Positions 9,471 through 20,852 of a stretch of 64,000 nucleotides of DNA are shown here, one piece after another; within the stretch, counting starts at the first letter, position 1, and each line of letters begins with the position of its first letter. Source of the stretch: Fasciola hepatica (taxonomy: Eukaryota; Platyhelminthes; Trematoda; Plagiorchiida; Fasciolidae); assembly GCA_948099385.1 (NCBI GenBank), contig CANUEZ040000168.1, positions 5,185,001 to 5,249,000 of the forward strand, given 5' to 3'. The translations under genes and the position numbers were made by a program. The notes beneath the pieces were generated by a model. It worked only from the letters and a program-made list of their open reading frames with translations. It ran no database searches and was not told the DNA's origin.

Positions 9471-10740
9471 ACAGCAGCCGAAATCACCAGTAAAGTCATG
9501 TAGTGTTTCAGTGAACTAAAGTGGTAATGGTTGAAGCCGGAATTGCGAATCGGTTTCGAAATCGCTTGGGGGCGGTGTGGATGGCTGGACAAACTTGGGA
9601 TTGCTGATATAGGCGATAACTGGACGGTCACTAACGAGTAACCGGGCGGAAGAGATGCCAAAGAACAAGACCGAAAGTAGACTATATATGGGACTTTCAA
9701 CTTGCAGTCAGAGATACCAGCGAAATATAGGGCACCGATCCAGCATTGAGTAACCGATTGTGGGGCAGCATGTGGAATAAATGCCAGTGAGTCAAAGGTG
9801 AAAATAAAGACGGACCTTTTGTACAGGTGATTACAGTGTCATATGGAAATCCACATCAAGGCGAAAGGCTTCACAAGGATTTCAGTGAACGTTTGAAGGG
9901 CATGAATGTTGTATGGACTCGTAACGAACTTTCAAAAAAGAGCAGCCAAAGAATCGACGGTTATGCTATAACACTTATGTTGAACGAAAAAAGCTCCATC
10001 GAGTTAGTCTGCGCGATGAGAAGAGCGGTCAGATCCAGTGCTTTGGCCGGGGCCCAAGAGTGTGAGGGACATCTGTGGTGATGTACTGTCGTAACTAGGC
10101 CGGCGGATCGCACTTACCGGATTCACTTCACGAGGTGCTTTTCCGGTCGGGTGCCCAGCAGACAATCAGTCCTATCCATCACGGCGGTTTACTGACAGGG
10201 GGTCTCCATTTTTTCCCCTTCTGCTCTCACAGGTAAACTTTTCTCGTCTATACTTTATTCTAAACGATTCCTCCCGAGCTCTGTTTCGCTACGCTCAACG
10301 GTTATAGTGTAGGCTTAATAAAACTCCCTACATATGTATCACACATTTATCACATAAGTCCCAGCTTTGGCTGTCGGTTTGGTTCAATGAAGCTTGATGA
10401 CCGCATTTTCTTTTGCCCACCGCCTTTTTTCTCCTTAGACACTTCCCTTGATTTCTATTTCGATCTCCTAGGCCTTTCCATCCACCAATACGATCTGTGG
10501 GCGCACCGATGGCAAACGTCAGAGTTTGTAGCTGTCACCATCTTGCCACGGCAACTATCAACTGCACGTATCGTGCTCACTGTTCTGTTTTCTCCCTTAT
10601 CCTGAAGAGGTTTTATTTAGCTGGAACCAGTTGTCGAGTAAAGTGACTAGGTTAACTATATTATTATCATGATCATTTTATTCATTGAGGCACCCGAGTC
10701 CATTTGACAAAAAATATTCTTCATAAACTTTTGGGGTTAC
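9471..10740. other. Spacer, no supported gene
   Basis: An 84-codon open frame (9827-10081) has no motif or similarity that I can name. The segment 10585-10653 is the second copy of the repeat end noted at 9020-9105. Nothing else is recognisable. Confidence 0.45.
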
Positions 10741-10747
10741 TGCTCTT

Positions 10748-11390
10748 ATGAGCAGGGGCAGCCATGGGGTAATCAGGTTCCTAGTCAAAGGGAACCCCCT
10801 AGGGGTCTATCAAAAACTAAGGAGGAACTTTCGAAAAGTTGACTACCAGGCACCGAGGATGGCTGCGGAGAGCACACGTTGGGCAGTCTTCAACCTCACT
10901 TTGGAGGACGAGAGGTTGCATATAAAAGGCAGCTTGATGCGACTCATTGATGAGCTCGCTCCGATGAAGAGGATGAAAAGAAAGGGTTGACCACCTTGGC
11001 GGGTCCTCAGAGCCGAAAAGGCGCGGACATGCAAGCGAGTGGCACGGAGGCGCCTCTGCAAGGCAGGAGAACTTCTCTGCCAGCTGCAGTTCCTGAGGGC
11101 GCCCGAACCTGCTCTAAGAGTACAAAGATCCTGCCAGATACAACACGAAGCGAGATAGGCACAAAATGTCAAGAAAGGCCCCAAGTCCTTTTATGACTAT
11201 GCACAGTCTATGGCCCAGTCACGAGTGGCAGTAAGAAATGTTATGGAAGAGAATGGTAGGAATGCAAGCAACTCCGGCGGCAAAGCTGAAGTACTTAGAA
11301 ACTTTTTTGAGCTGGTACACTATGAATATACCGGGAACCAACAAAAACTACTGGAACCTAGTCTTTTTGGCTAATAAATTCGTCCAGCAG
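10748..11390 (+). mobile_element. CR1-like LINE fragment (EN-RT linker)
   Basis: An 80-codon frame (10748-10990) is followed, after a stop, by decayed sequence in the same style reading KKGPKSFYDYAQS and AEVLRNFFE. This pattern (basic linker, then P-K-x-F-Y-x-Y-x-Q, then a short spacer and L-x-x-F-F) matches the region between endonuclease and RT of the CR1-like elements elsewhere here, for example KKFYSYVQSKG in the element at 39098-43759. It stops before the RT domain. Confidence 0.6.
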
Positions 11391-11459
11391 GGTTCACTTT
11401 CGCATAGGAACTTATTTTTGGAGGGGTGTGCGGGATTAGGTTGACTACTAAGGGGCAGA

Positions 11460-12722
11460 TAGCAGATCACCAATAAATGGTCAATGCCGGGGGTTCTGCG
11501 TTACTGATGCGTCAATTAAAGGCCTGTTTTGAGTAAATACCAGATCTAGTATGCTTCCGTTTCCGGTAGGTTTGAAGACAAGTTGTCTCCATCCGCCAAG
11601 GTGAATACTGGCGTTCAGGTCCATAAGATTGAGGGGAGCTGAGAGAGTAGACCAAAAAACCTGAAAAAGATCAAAGTTTTTGCAATGAGCTTCGTTCCAG
11701 AAGGAAGGAGAGATTCAATAGGGAGTGGAAACTGGGAACTGGGGGAACTTGATGAGCAATACACACAGCCTGTGTAAGGATTCGTGCTATGGAGGCTGAT
11801 AGTGAACCAGAGAGAACTGGGAATAGAATCGAGTGTCGTATTTAATAGAGGGGTAGCGGTGAAGATTACCTTGGCCTAGACTAGGCACCAACCTCCAAGC
11901 CAGTTTGGCCTGGTGGTCCTTAGAAGGCTGTACTCTACCAAGATAATTCGTCGTTAGGAGTGCTTTCAAACATCCAGGGATCCTTTACTAACATAATATC
12001 GTAATTAGTTGTTAGGACGAGTTTTCTTACGTGCAGGAGTTTGCCAAGAATAGAACTTGGGTTGAATAGGGCTAAAGATATGCTATCTGTGAAAGGTGGT
12101 ATAGGCACCTCCAAGGGGGCAGTATAAGATGACAGAAGGTTAGCTATCGCGATTGGAAAGAGTGGGCATTTGGGTCAAAGGGGAATATATTGATGTTGGG
12201 GCTAGTGGACTTTCAGACGGAGTGACCTTCAGCAGAGCTAGAGTAAGTGCTGCAGTGAGAGGGACTGCTGGGTAGTAGAACAAATGGGCATCAAAGGAGG
12301 GGGAAATGTCAGAGCAAAAAGGAAAATCTGTGGAATTTGTTGGATCGATATCAGACAGAGGTGATAAGGAGCAGTTGAGAAATACCGGCCAGTCGGAATT
12401 GAATACTGACTGAAGGGGTTTCAAAGGGCAGGGCTGAAAATGATTGGGGAATAGAGATGCAGGGTGGTAGATTAAGCTGCACGTCATGGGAGAGGTAAGA
12501 CGAGATGGGTGAAACACCAAATATGGAGCATTTATTTTCGGGAGCAGTGGAGATATTTGTCAGGCGAAGAGTACGACATGAGGCAGAGTGGACGGCATGT
12601 GGACTCCGTACTTTGATATTGGCAGGCGGCGAAAACCGTGAATTTGTAGGGGCCGCCAACGCACAGCAGCAACGGCTACTTTTTAATGTCGAAACCGGAT
12701 TCGACGAGTCAAGCCGGGTCAA
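11460..12722 (-). mobile_element. Decayed LINE with endonuclease remnant
   Basis: Read on the minus strand, 11480-11640 contains NLMDLNASIHLGGW and GNGSILDLVFTQN, which match the late part of a LINE endonuclease domain (the GD(F/L)N...W and S-x-LDL-(V/I)-x-T blocks). Upstream, 12140-12722, lie Ser/Pro-rich frames that could be the ORF1/ORF2 leader. Many stops and shifts show it is old. Clade is uncertain. Confidence 0.5.
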
Positions 12723-13091
12723 TTCATAAGTTTATGCTCCGAATTTACCTGAGTGATATACCCCATGGAATTCGTAATCTGGAACACTATCCGCCAATTT
12801 TGAGCCTTCCAACAGCAATCTCTGATAAACCTGGAAGGTGGACGACTTGGGCCAAGGTACTTTTTTGTCATCCACCAGCCAGGTACTGTGGACGATGGCA
12901 ACAGATTTATCACGTAAGAAGAAAACTGCTAAGTACGTCTAAAAGAGTGAGCAAATGGCAATACGCCGTGTTATTATTCATTATAAATTTCAAGTACCAG
13001 ATACACATAAATAAGTGAAATATCAATGATTAAAAGTGTGTAATATCTGTACCATTACATGAAGACTGCCAACAGTTATGGGGAAGCACTT
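12723..13091. other. Spacer, nothing recognised
   Basis: About 370 bp between the LINE remnant and the transposase pseudogene. It is AT-rich toward 12960-13060, with no ORF of interest. It could contain the transposon's 3' end, but no inverted terminal repeat was seen. Confidence 0.4.
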
Positions 13092-14756
13092 TCACACGAA
13101 GGTACTAACAGAAAGTGTTGCAACATCATCGCGCAAACCTTCAACGGAATATACGTACAGGTGGTTAAACCGCATGAGTTTGCTGGAAAATTGACACGGG
13201 TTTTTAAAATATTTCACACTACCTGATGCCTCACATGTGTCGACAATTTCTACCGGTTTACCATCGGCAATGACGACGATGTTTGTTGGGCTGGGGGAAA
13301 AGATAATAAGTTTCACTAGGACAGCATTGTTGCATCCAAGGAACCGGCAAAGTGTTTGTCCGACGTCACCTTGTGTGTGGGCAGTGAAATCCGGGTTGTT
13401 CGAAGTAGTACGCTCGCACAAACGGCGATACAACTGCTGGAAGGATTTCCGGGACCATGAACACTAAATTCCAAATTGCGTAGATAAAATTTAAATGTGA
13501 AACAGGAAAATTTGTCCAGCATTCCGTGATTAAGAACATCTTTGGGTAGATGAATCAGTGGGTGAACGTTGTATGTACTATTTAAAACACCGTAGAAGGA
13601 AGAGAATCTTTGAACAAATGTTCTCAAGATAAATTCCGCAAAGACGTTGTATGATGTGTAAAAAACTGGAAGGCACAAATTATAAATGGCAACCGAAAGC
13701 AGCATGAAGTGCACATATGCATCTTCGCTCAACAAGCCCTCCAGACAAACAGGTCCCAAATACAATCAAAATGTGCGGAATTCTGTAGCTTTCCACAGGT
13801 CAATATTATGAACGTGGTGAAAAAAGCCGCTGGAAACCACACGGAGTGGCGGCATGCGAATGGAGTATACGATTTCCAGGGTCCCCACAGGCACTTTTAT
13901 CTAAGCGACCAAATCGTTGGCGAGAACCATGCAGTCAGAGGTCAAGAAGTTTATTCATCACACCCAAACGGAAAAGGTGCATATAATCTAATGGGAACGC
14001 CTGAACCATGTAAGTGGGGAGGGAAGCAAAGGGACTCAAGCCGATGAGATGTTTTCGATGCCGCATGGTACGAAATGCCTCGTCCTCACGAAGCTTGCAC
14101 TTAAATAGGGAAAGGTCATCCTTTTCACAGTGCAAGCCGCGTTGGATACACTTATCACAGCCAAAGTAACAGGCTGGACCTTTCACTTGTTTGTTGAAAC
14201 TCCGGGCCGGAGTATTACATATCACTGACGAAAGTCGGCACTTAATGCGCCTGTCACCTAGCAGCGTTCCTACGGTTACCACTTTGCTCAGCTTCGTCAA
14301 GCATTCACCCATGAAAGTTGATACGTTGGACGGTTTTCCCACACCCCAATGAAAACCGACGGTAATACTTGGGAGGCAGACTGACGCGATTACTGTCACT
14401 GGTACTGGCCGCGGCTGCGTTTTTGATAAACGATGAACCAAGGTACCACTACAATTCACCCGAATGTTGACCTCATCGGGGACTGTGGTAATGTTCCTTA
14501 GCCGTCTCGTCAGAACGATATTCAGTCCCACGTGAATGTAAAGCCCGTTATCCAAATTCGTGATGGGACACTCTCTTGATGTGCCCGACAGCGTTCTTGG
14601 ATCCCGACAAAGATTCGGCGTATGTTCACTGATTGCTTTCAAGATTCTCCTGTGTTGGACCAAAGACAGTCGGAAACGAACAAAAGCCATTCCCAAGGAG
14701 TTCAAAAGTGAACTTCTATTTCCAGCACACTGTAGTGCACGTCGTAAGCAGTGCAA
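13092..14756 (-). pseudogene. CACTA/TNP2-like transposase-domain protein, decayed
   Basis: Three minus-strand frames read as one protein. The first (13935-14756, 273 codons) has a Cys-rich segment (CYFGCDKCIQRGLHC) and ends in a block FPLDYMHLFRLGVMNKLLD, the hallmark of the animal TNP2-like transposase-domain family. The sequence then passes through LWKATEF with a stop and into LYLGPVCLEGLL and YNVHPLIHLPKDV (13316-13765). The end (13092-13433) reads RRLCERT and then a weakly conserved tail. The breaks are a stop near 13765-13935 and a frameshift near 13430. The role would have been DNA cut-and-paste transposition. An alternative is a domesticated derivative, but the lesions argue for a dead copy. 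Confidence 0.78.
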
Positions 14757-14889
14757 ACAAGTAACTATTAACGGAGTTTAGTGCGCCAGAAACGAAACAA
14801 AGACTTGTTATTCGTGGCCGTCTTTTAGGGATAACGGCTTTTTCAGTGGGAGCCTCAAATTTTGCTAACAAATGAGTCAATATTAGTAT

Positions 14890-15405
14890 TCAGAAGATTA
14901 AATTACTCATAACTGCTGGCTGCTTTGAGGAAGCCGCCGGAATATTGTCCTCTTGGAAGCATGCCTGACACTGTTGGCAGAACGGCAGGCTCCTTGTAAT
15001 CATACAGCCGCATTCAGCGATAGCATTCATAAGCGAATTCCCTAGAATGAAAGTAGCAAGACAAGGGTTACTCTCACCCGGCAAACCCAACTTGGAGCAA
15101 CGCACTCTGTGCTCCCACAGTGTGGCCTCTCCACAAACAGCACAGTTCACAGAGCTGAGTTCTTTGTTCTTCATACAATATCTCTTCCACTTATCAATTT
15201 TAGCCATTGCAACTGAATAATATAAAGCAGTTTCCAAAAATGTATACAACGATTCCCAATCACCGATGGAAGCAAGTGACAAGCGCAAAGAGGCAGGGCC
15301 ACTTAGAGATTCAAACTTGGCCTTCACTTGACTAAAACAAAGACTCACGATTTCACCGCAATTCAAGGACATAAATATGGGTGGAAATCGCATATTATTA
15401 CTCAC
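14890..15405 (-). CDS. Unidentified Cys-rich ORF upstream of the transposase remnant
   Basis: A 171-codon open frame on the same strand as the transposase remnant. It contains paired cysteines (CAVCGEATLWEHRVRC and CQQCQACF) that suggest a zinc-binding fold. I do not recognise the family. It could be an upstream part of the same transposon or a separate remnant. The gap of about 130 bp to the next frame has stops. No start context can be judged in a eukaryotic setting. Confidence 0.35.
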   Translation of the reverse strand: MSNNMRFPPIFMSLNCGEIVSLCFSQVKAKFESLSGPASLRLSLASIGDWESLYTFLETALYYSVAMAKIDKWKRYCMKNKELSSVNCAVCGEATLWEHRVRCSKLGLPGESNPCLATFILGNSLMNAIAECGCMITRSLPFCQQCQACFQEDNIPAASSKQPAVMSNLIF

Positions 15406-15559
15406 AAGGCTACTAAAAGACTAATTATGTGACTGTTCTCATAAATTGTCCAATATTTCTCTGCCCACTTGTTACCGGCATGTTACCGGAATGTTGGGGC
15501 GGGCAATGTGCTACTTGGGTGAGCACTGGGTGGCAATCGCTTTACCCGCAACTATTAAG

Positions 15560-15946
15560 GGTCTTTTTCCTCCAAGAGTTTCCCTACCAGCTGCTGCATT
15601 TCTCTCGATAACGCAGAGGGCTTCTTACTACTTAACTATGGATCTTGGAACAGCCTTTTCAGTCTGAAAGATTTTGACAGCAAAAGACAAGAGATTATCG
15701 CGTCCTTCACAACTTTGTAGGAATAGTTATCGAATAATACGTCCAGTTTCTCGGCAGCAACGTCACAGGGGGCCGACAAATAATCCACGAGTACCGGGAG
15801 TGCTAGCTTGTGATTCCACGGGATTCAAAATCTGCCTCTAACATATGAAGCCAGAGTTGAGGGTCATCAATAAACAAATCAGGGACAGCTAGAGAGGCCG
15901 TCATAATGGATGGTTCCGGATCAGACTTGCGGTCGTTGCCAGCCAT
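15560..15946 (-). pseudogene. Ty3/gypsy-like Gag fragment
   Basis: From an ATG at 15944-15946 the minus strand reads MAGNDRKSDPEP, then LFIDDPQLWLHMLEADFESR, after which a stop/frameshift intervenes. The adjacent frame continues VLVDYLSAPCDVAAEKLDV and then DAIISCLLLS and KPSALSREMQQLVGK. The order (D-P-x-x-W block, then a D-Y-L block, then R-x-M-Q-Q-L) is that of Ty3/gypsy capsid Gag. There is no LTR, protease or RT beside it, so it is an orphan piece. Confidence 0.65.
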
Positions 15947-16842
15947 AAGTGCGATGGTATATCAAACGTAAGACGATGTATAAAGATCTATTCAGTGGCC
16001 GTGAAGCCTTTATAACGGATATATAAGTAAAATATGGAAGGAATATTTTAGCAGAAACCAGGATTTATAGTTTATGTGTCAGAAGAATCATGTGTATAGG
16101 AATAAATGTGTGTGCAAGACTTACGAGTGTCCTTGGCGGAATGAAATTGTTGTTCTGGCTCACCAAATTAGGATTCTCCTAAGTTAGGCAAGGACCTGCT
16201 GCCGTATAGAGTCTATAGCTCCTGGTCCTCGGTTCGTGACTGGTCAGCAGATGCACTCGGCAGCACGCAAAAGGGCAGAGTAAAAACGCTGGAGGGGGAC
16301 GCGTGTACTGGATGAACGCAACAGTGTGCTGACGGTGTACACAGGTGGAGCAGGTGGTGCCACAAAATTCGGTAATTGTTTAGGCAGACAAATTCGTTAG
16401 TCTTTGAAGTAGTGTGTCTTGCTGATGGCACCACAACCGAACCCTATCAAATCGGACTTATATGGTTCGCTTATTGAAGAAACTTGATGCTTACTATAAG
16501 ATTGCAGAGGAGCACCCGCACGAGGGCAGGTTTGCCAGAAGTCCTTCGTGTCAAACTCGGTCAAAGGCTTCGAATATGTCCAGCATTACCATGTGTGTTT
16601 CTCTGTGTTTGTTGAGTGCAGCTGGAGTGAGACGGGAGCCAGGATATCACCGGTGAAACGGCGAGGTCAGGATCTGCGTTGGCGAACGCTCAGTGGTCCA
16701 TCGCGATCGGGAAATATACGCTATTGTTCGGGGGTGGCAGTTTTAAATACTTTCAGAAAACCTTGTGATGGAAATAGGAAAATAGTTATTTCGGGTCAGA
16801 ATGATCACCGCGTTTGGGAATAGAAAACATGGCATTTCCAGA
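15947..16842. other. Spacer, nothing recognised
   Basis: About 900 bp from the gag remnant to the 5' LTR of BEL copy C. It could hold a decayed gypsy leader or LTR, but no TG...CA pair or primer-binding site can be shown. The short ORFs (16462-16656, 16548-16823) show no motif. Confidence 0.4.
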
Positions 16843-17214
16843 TGTAACGACCGGTCGTGGAAAATCCCCCTAAAACTTTTGCGATTCAGTGTTTTTCCTA
16901 ACATCACTCACATGCTTACACTATTGACGTGTCTTTACGAACCGTTTGCTTTTATGGACCAATTGTTGTTTGTTCGCGCCCAGAGCGCTACTTTGTCATA
17001 TCCTTGTTCTGGACCTGCGTGACGCACGTGCTCCTTGCTGGCACACTGCAATTCGGATTCTCGCTTGTTGAGTCCTTGTAGTCTCATCATTGAGGTTTGT
17101 ATCTTTTTGGTGTCGTTGTTCATTCAATAACCTAGTACCGCAGAATATCACGGATAATCGCCTCTTGGTTTCGGGATCCGTTGAGATTTGGTTACGCATT
17201 GATCAAACGTGTTA
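16843..17214 (+). repeat. BEL/Pao 5' LTR (copy C, B-like)
   Basis: It begins TGTAACGACC and ends at about AACGTGTTAC; the final CA seen in other LTRs is not intact (GTTACT). It shares CACATGCTTACAC and GACGTGTCTTTACG with the copy B LTR, where the A and C 3' LTRs have TTTGCATACAC-type and GACTTGTC-type sequence. It should contain the promoter of the element, but no clear TATA box was seen. Confidence 0.85.
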
Positions 17215-17238
17215 CTATACTCAATAGATCAATTTGGA

Positions 17239-18127
17239 ATGAGTGAATACAGCAAAATGCCAAGAAAAGGATCAAAGACATTGGAATCTGTACAGGAAGT
17301 AATACGGAAAGTCACTGCGGAGGTTTTGGGTACATTTGATTCTTTAGTTAATGTTAGATCGCCGAGTCCCGTCAGTGCTAGTTCATGTGTTAGTAAAGGC
17401 AGTATGGATTGTAGGGATGTCGATCTATATAGGCTAAGGATATTAGACCTAGAACAACAACTGTTATCGGCTAGACAACAGGTCCACGAAGCAGGAAAGG
17501 AGTGTAGACATAAAGAGCGTGAGCCCGAGACCAACGACTATGACACTTCCGATAGATCAGGGCACGAAAAATAGGAAACTTCACCCCGGTCGCCAACTAT
17601 GAAAAACCAACGATCGATTTGCCTAGAGTGGAACTAATGGTTTTTGACGAGCGATCTGAACACTACTGCAAGTTTGTCAAGCAGTTCGAGACTTTCGTCG
17701 AAAAAAGGTAACCGATTCCGGGCAAAGGCTTTTCTACCTGACTCACCACTGTCAAGGCCGAGCAAGAGAAGCTATCGACGGGTGTACCATGCTCGATCCA
17801 GAACAAGGATACACACGAGCAAGGAAGATTCTAGGAGACTTGTTTGGCCAACCTTTCAAAGTAGCCCGTAACCTAATAGAGGGCGTGATGTTAGAGGCAG
17901 AGAGAACCAAGGGCGACGTCTACACAATGGCCGACCTAGTGATCAAGATGCAGAACTGCTCAATAGCCCTCAATCATTTAGGTTACAGGGCTGACCTAGA
18001 TGCAATGCACAACTTGGAAGGCATAGTCCGTCACCTTTCTCCCGAACTACAGGGTCGGTGGGCTGAAGAAGCGGAACGGATAAGCTGAAGCGACAGGGAA
18101 GCTAACTTCGAAGACCTGATAGAGTAC
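17239..18127 (+). pseudogene. BEL/Pao gag, N-terminal and capsid part
   Basis: The start is taken as the ATG at 17239 (MSEYSKMPRKGSK), 25 bp after the LTR; the frame is open to 17574 and includes a short heptad-like stretch (DLEQQLLSARQQ). The next segment, in shifted frames, reads YCKFVKQFETFVEK, CQGRAREAIDGC and ARKILGDLFGQP (17660-17870). This is the DUF1759-type region of BEL Gag, and it continues to 18088 as a clean 99-codon frame. Stops and shifts near 17574, 17710 and 18086 break it. The role would be assembly of the retrotransposon particle. Confidence 0.8.
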
Positions 18128-19126
18128 TTGGACAGGCAAGCCAAGATAGCCGACAGCAGATATGGCCGACTTGTCCGGGACAGCGACCGAGCAAACAAGC
18201 CCAGTACTAGCCAGGCTCAAGCCACTGCTCGGAAACAGCCGAAATATCAATCTTGGACTAATGCACATGTCATTTCACGAGATGCCGCGGCGCAACCAAA
18301 TTGCAGGTCCTGTGATGGACTACCAGAGTGCCCCAAGTTCGGCAACTTCAAAACAGACGAACGGTGGGGAATGGCGAGGATGGCAGGAGCGTGTTTTATT
18401 TGTCTCAACACCAAGCACCGGGCGGTAGCTTGTAGGAGAAGGAACCGGTGTGGTTATGAGGGATGCACGGGCAGACACCATCGACTGCTGCACCAGGCGA
18501 GAGTAACTTTACCCGAGGCGAATACCAAGCCCAGTGTTATTTGTTCAACGTCGCGGTTTGCCAGTAAACCGGTACGTTCAGGAGTAGTTGCCGTGGGAGT
18601 AACGACCCCAACTGGGGTGGCCGTGGCGTTGGCTTTCGTAGACAGGGGATCTGACAATACCCTAGTGAAAGAGCAGTTTGCCGACAAACACCAACTGGCT
18701 AAAGGTGCGACGTCGTTAGCAGTGAGCACGGTGGGCGGAACACAAGCAATGATTGCCGGCAGGTTGAGGTTGCAACTCACCTCTCTAGACACTAACGAGG
18801 AAATTGAGCCAACGGAGGCATTCACGTTAGCTGATCTACCCATGCGAGCACCATGGTCGGTCAACGCAATCTTGACTAGGTGGCCCCACGTGCAGGATGC
18901 AACCGTTGAAGACTGGGAAGACGATGAAGTGGATCTCTTCATCGGCTGCGACATGCCAGAGGCACATTGGCTACTTGACCAGAGAGTGGGTGACCGCCAG
19001 GCTCCTTATGCCGTATGCATGGCTCTGGGATGGATGTTATACGGTCCAGTAGGGGTACGTGGTTCCGTGAATTATTTATCCGCCGAAACGGACCGCGTAG
19101 AGTATCATCTGCAGCGGCTGTATTAA
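18128..19126 (+). pseudogene. BEL/Pao gag zinc knuckles, protease and linker
   Basis: This is a 332-codon open frame. Residues about 60-120 carry clustered Cys/His (CRSCDGLPECPKF, CFICLNTKHRAVAC and CGYEGCTGRHHRLLH), the zinc-binding end of BEL Gag. Around residue 178 the motif FVDRGSDNTLV fits the aspartic protease active site (D-x-G-S). The frame then continues through EIEPTEAFTLADLP and DLFIGCDMPEAHW, the linker before RT that is also present in copy B. The frame itself is unbroken, but it is part of a broken polyprotein. A stop follows at 19126. Confidence 0.82.
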
Positions 19127-19162
19127 AAGGAGTTTCACGGCAAGGGAGACGAAGGACCATCG

Positions 19163-20053
19163 TTGTCTCAAAAAGATCACTTAGCTTTACAAACGGTGCG
19201 GCAATGCATCAGGGGCCTTACGAAGCAGCTCGAGGTTCCCCTCTCATGGTGTGCATCTGCTGACGCGTGGACTGATAACCAAAACTATGCTCTTCAACGT
19301 CTACTACGACTGAAAGAATGCTTCATTCGAGGCCAGAATCTGTGGGAACGATACGTGGAATTAATGAGGCGAAACTAGGCTCTCGGTTACGTTGAAAAGG
19401 TGCCTGCCAACACCAACGGCCGAAAAGGTATCTGGTATCTACATCACCACCCGGTTATCAACCCCCGAGAAACCCGAAAAACTGCGGGTGGTTTTCGACT
19501 GTGTGGCCAAGTTCCAGGGCAAGTCGTTAGACGATCGCCTACTACAAGGACCTGACTGGACCACACCACTGATCGATGTTTTGTGCCGTTTCAGAGTGGG
19601 TACAGTGGCCTTGTCTGCCGACATTAGGGAAATGTTCCATCAGGTGAAGATTCCGGTAGGAGAACGAGATGCATTGCGTTTCCTGTGGTGGGAAGAGAAC
19701 GATCGGGACAGAGCAGTGGTAAATTATGGGACGACAGTCTACCCTTGGGAGCCATATCGTCACCTTTCTGTACGAACTACGCCCTTCGGGAAGTTGTGAA
19801 CAGACATGGAGATCTGGTCCATCGGTTGGTGGTAAATGGCGTCAGCAGGAATTTCTACGTCGACGACTACCTTGGATCATTCGATGATATAGAATCGGCT
19901 AAAGCACACTTCGGAGGCTTGACGAGATTGCTGGAAGAAGGTGGCTTCAATCTAACTAAATGGATGTCGAACGCTCCAGAAGTGCTCGAGGACATTCCGT
20001 ACCACGAGAAAGCCGAACGAGTGAGATTTGGATGGCTCTCCACTCCCTACTAA
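19163..20053 (+). pseudogene. BEL/Pao pol: reverse transcriptase
   Basis: Three frames make up RT: 19163-19378, 19392-19799 and 19685-20053. Motifs in order are LRVVFD, SADIREMFHQV, LRFLWWE and FYVDDYLGSF, with YVDD encoded at 19856-19867. An in-frame TAG after the MRRN motif and a shift in the HHPVINPR region are shared with copy B. A frameshift near 19740-19750 and another near 20030 are private to C. Confidence 0.87.
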
Positions 20054-20852
20054 GCGCACTTTAGGAATACAATGGGACGCGGAAACGGACGACTTTGTTT
20101 TCGAGCTAAAAGTTCTCGAGTTGCCAGTCACCCGTCAAGAAATACCTTCCGCTGTCTCTAGTCTGTTCGACCCACTCGGTTTCGTCTCACCATGGCTGCT
20201 ACCCAGAAAGATCTTGCTGCAGCGGCTGTGCCGTGAGAAGGTTGATTGGGACCAGTCACTGGACCGAGAGGACCGGCTGGACTGGGAAACATTTTTAAAC
20301 ACCTTGAAGAAATTAGGGGACATAAGGATTCCACGATGTTTGACTCCTGGCCATACGACACGAACTGGAGAACTACATGCCTTTTCCGATGCATCCGAAG
20401 TCGGTTATGGGACTGTGGTGTACGGACGATGGTGCGCAGGAGATGGACAATATACCACGAGGATCCTGTTTGCCAAAGCCCGCGTTGCTCCACTAAGGTC
20501 GGTCTCGATCCCGTGCCTTGAACTCAACGCAGCCGTGTTGGCAGTCAGGGTGGTGCAAGCTGTGAAGAGATATTTCGATCTCTACATTTGGTCGGTGAGC
20601 TTCTGGACAGATTCGACGATAGTACTTCACTATATCAACAACGTCCGGAGCCGGTTTAGTAATTTCGTTGCTAACCGACTCACGATTATCCACGACGAAT
20701 CAGCCACGAACAGTGGAATCGTGTCAGGTCTGGCGATAATCCGGCCGACCTGTGCTCCGGGGATGCGATCAACTTCAGGCAAATGGACACGTGGACGAGA
20801 GGGCCAAACTTCCTGCAATTGCCCAAACAGGACTGGCCCGTGTTCGATTTAA
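20028..20852 (+). pseudogene. BEL/Pao pol: Pao-type domain and RNase H
   Basis: It reads GIQWDAETDDFVFEL, then FDPLGFVSPWLLPRK, then the RNase H-like acidic motifs FSDASEVGYG, LELNAAVLAV and FWTDST. It degrades the RNA strand of the RNA-DNA hybrid during reverse transcription. The frame shifts into the integrase frame around 20790-20850, exactly as in copy B. Confidence 0.86.

Noticed and set aside
9827..10081. 84-codon ORF as a small gene
   Set aside because: No motif, no neighbour relationship, and the length is within chance for this composition.
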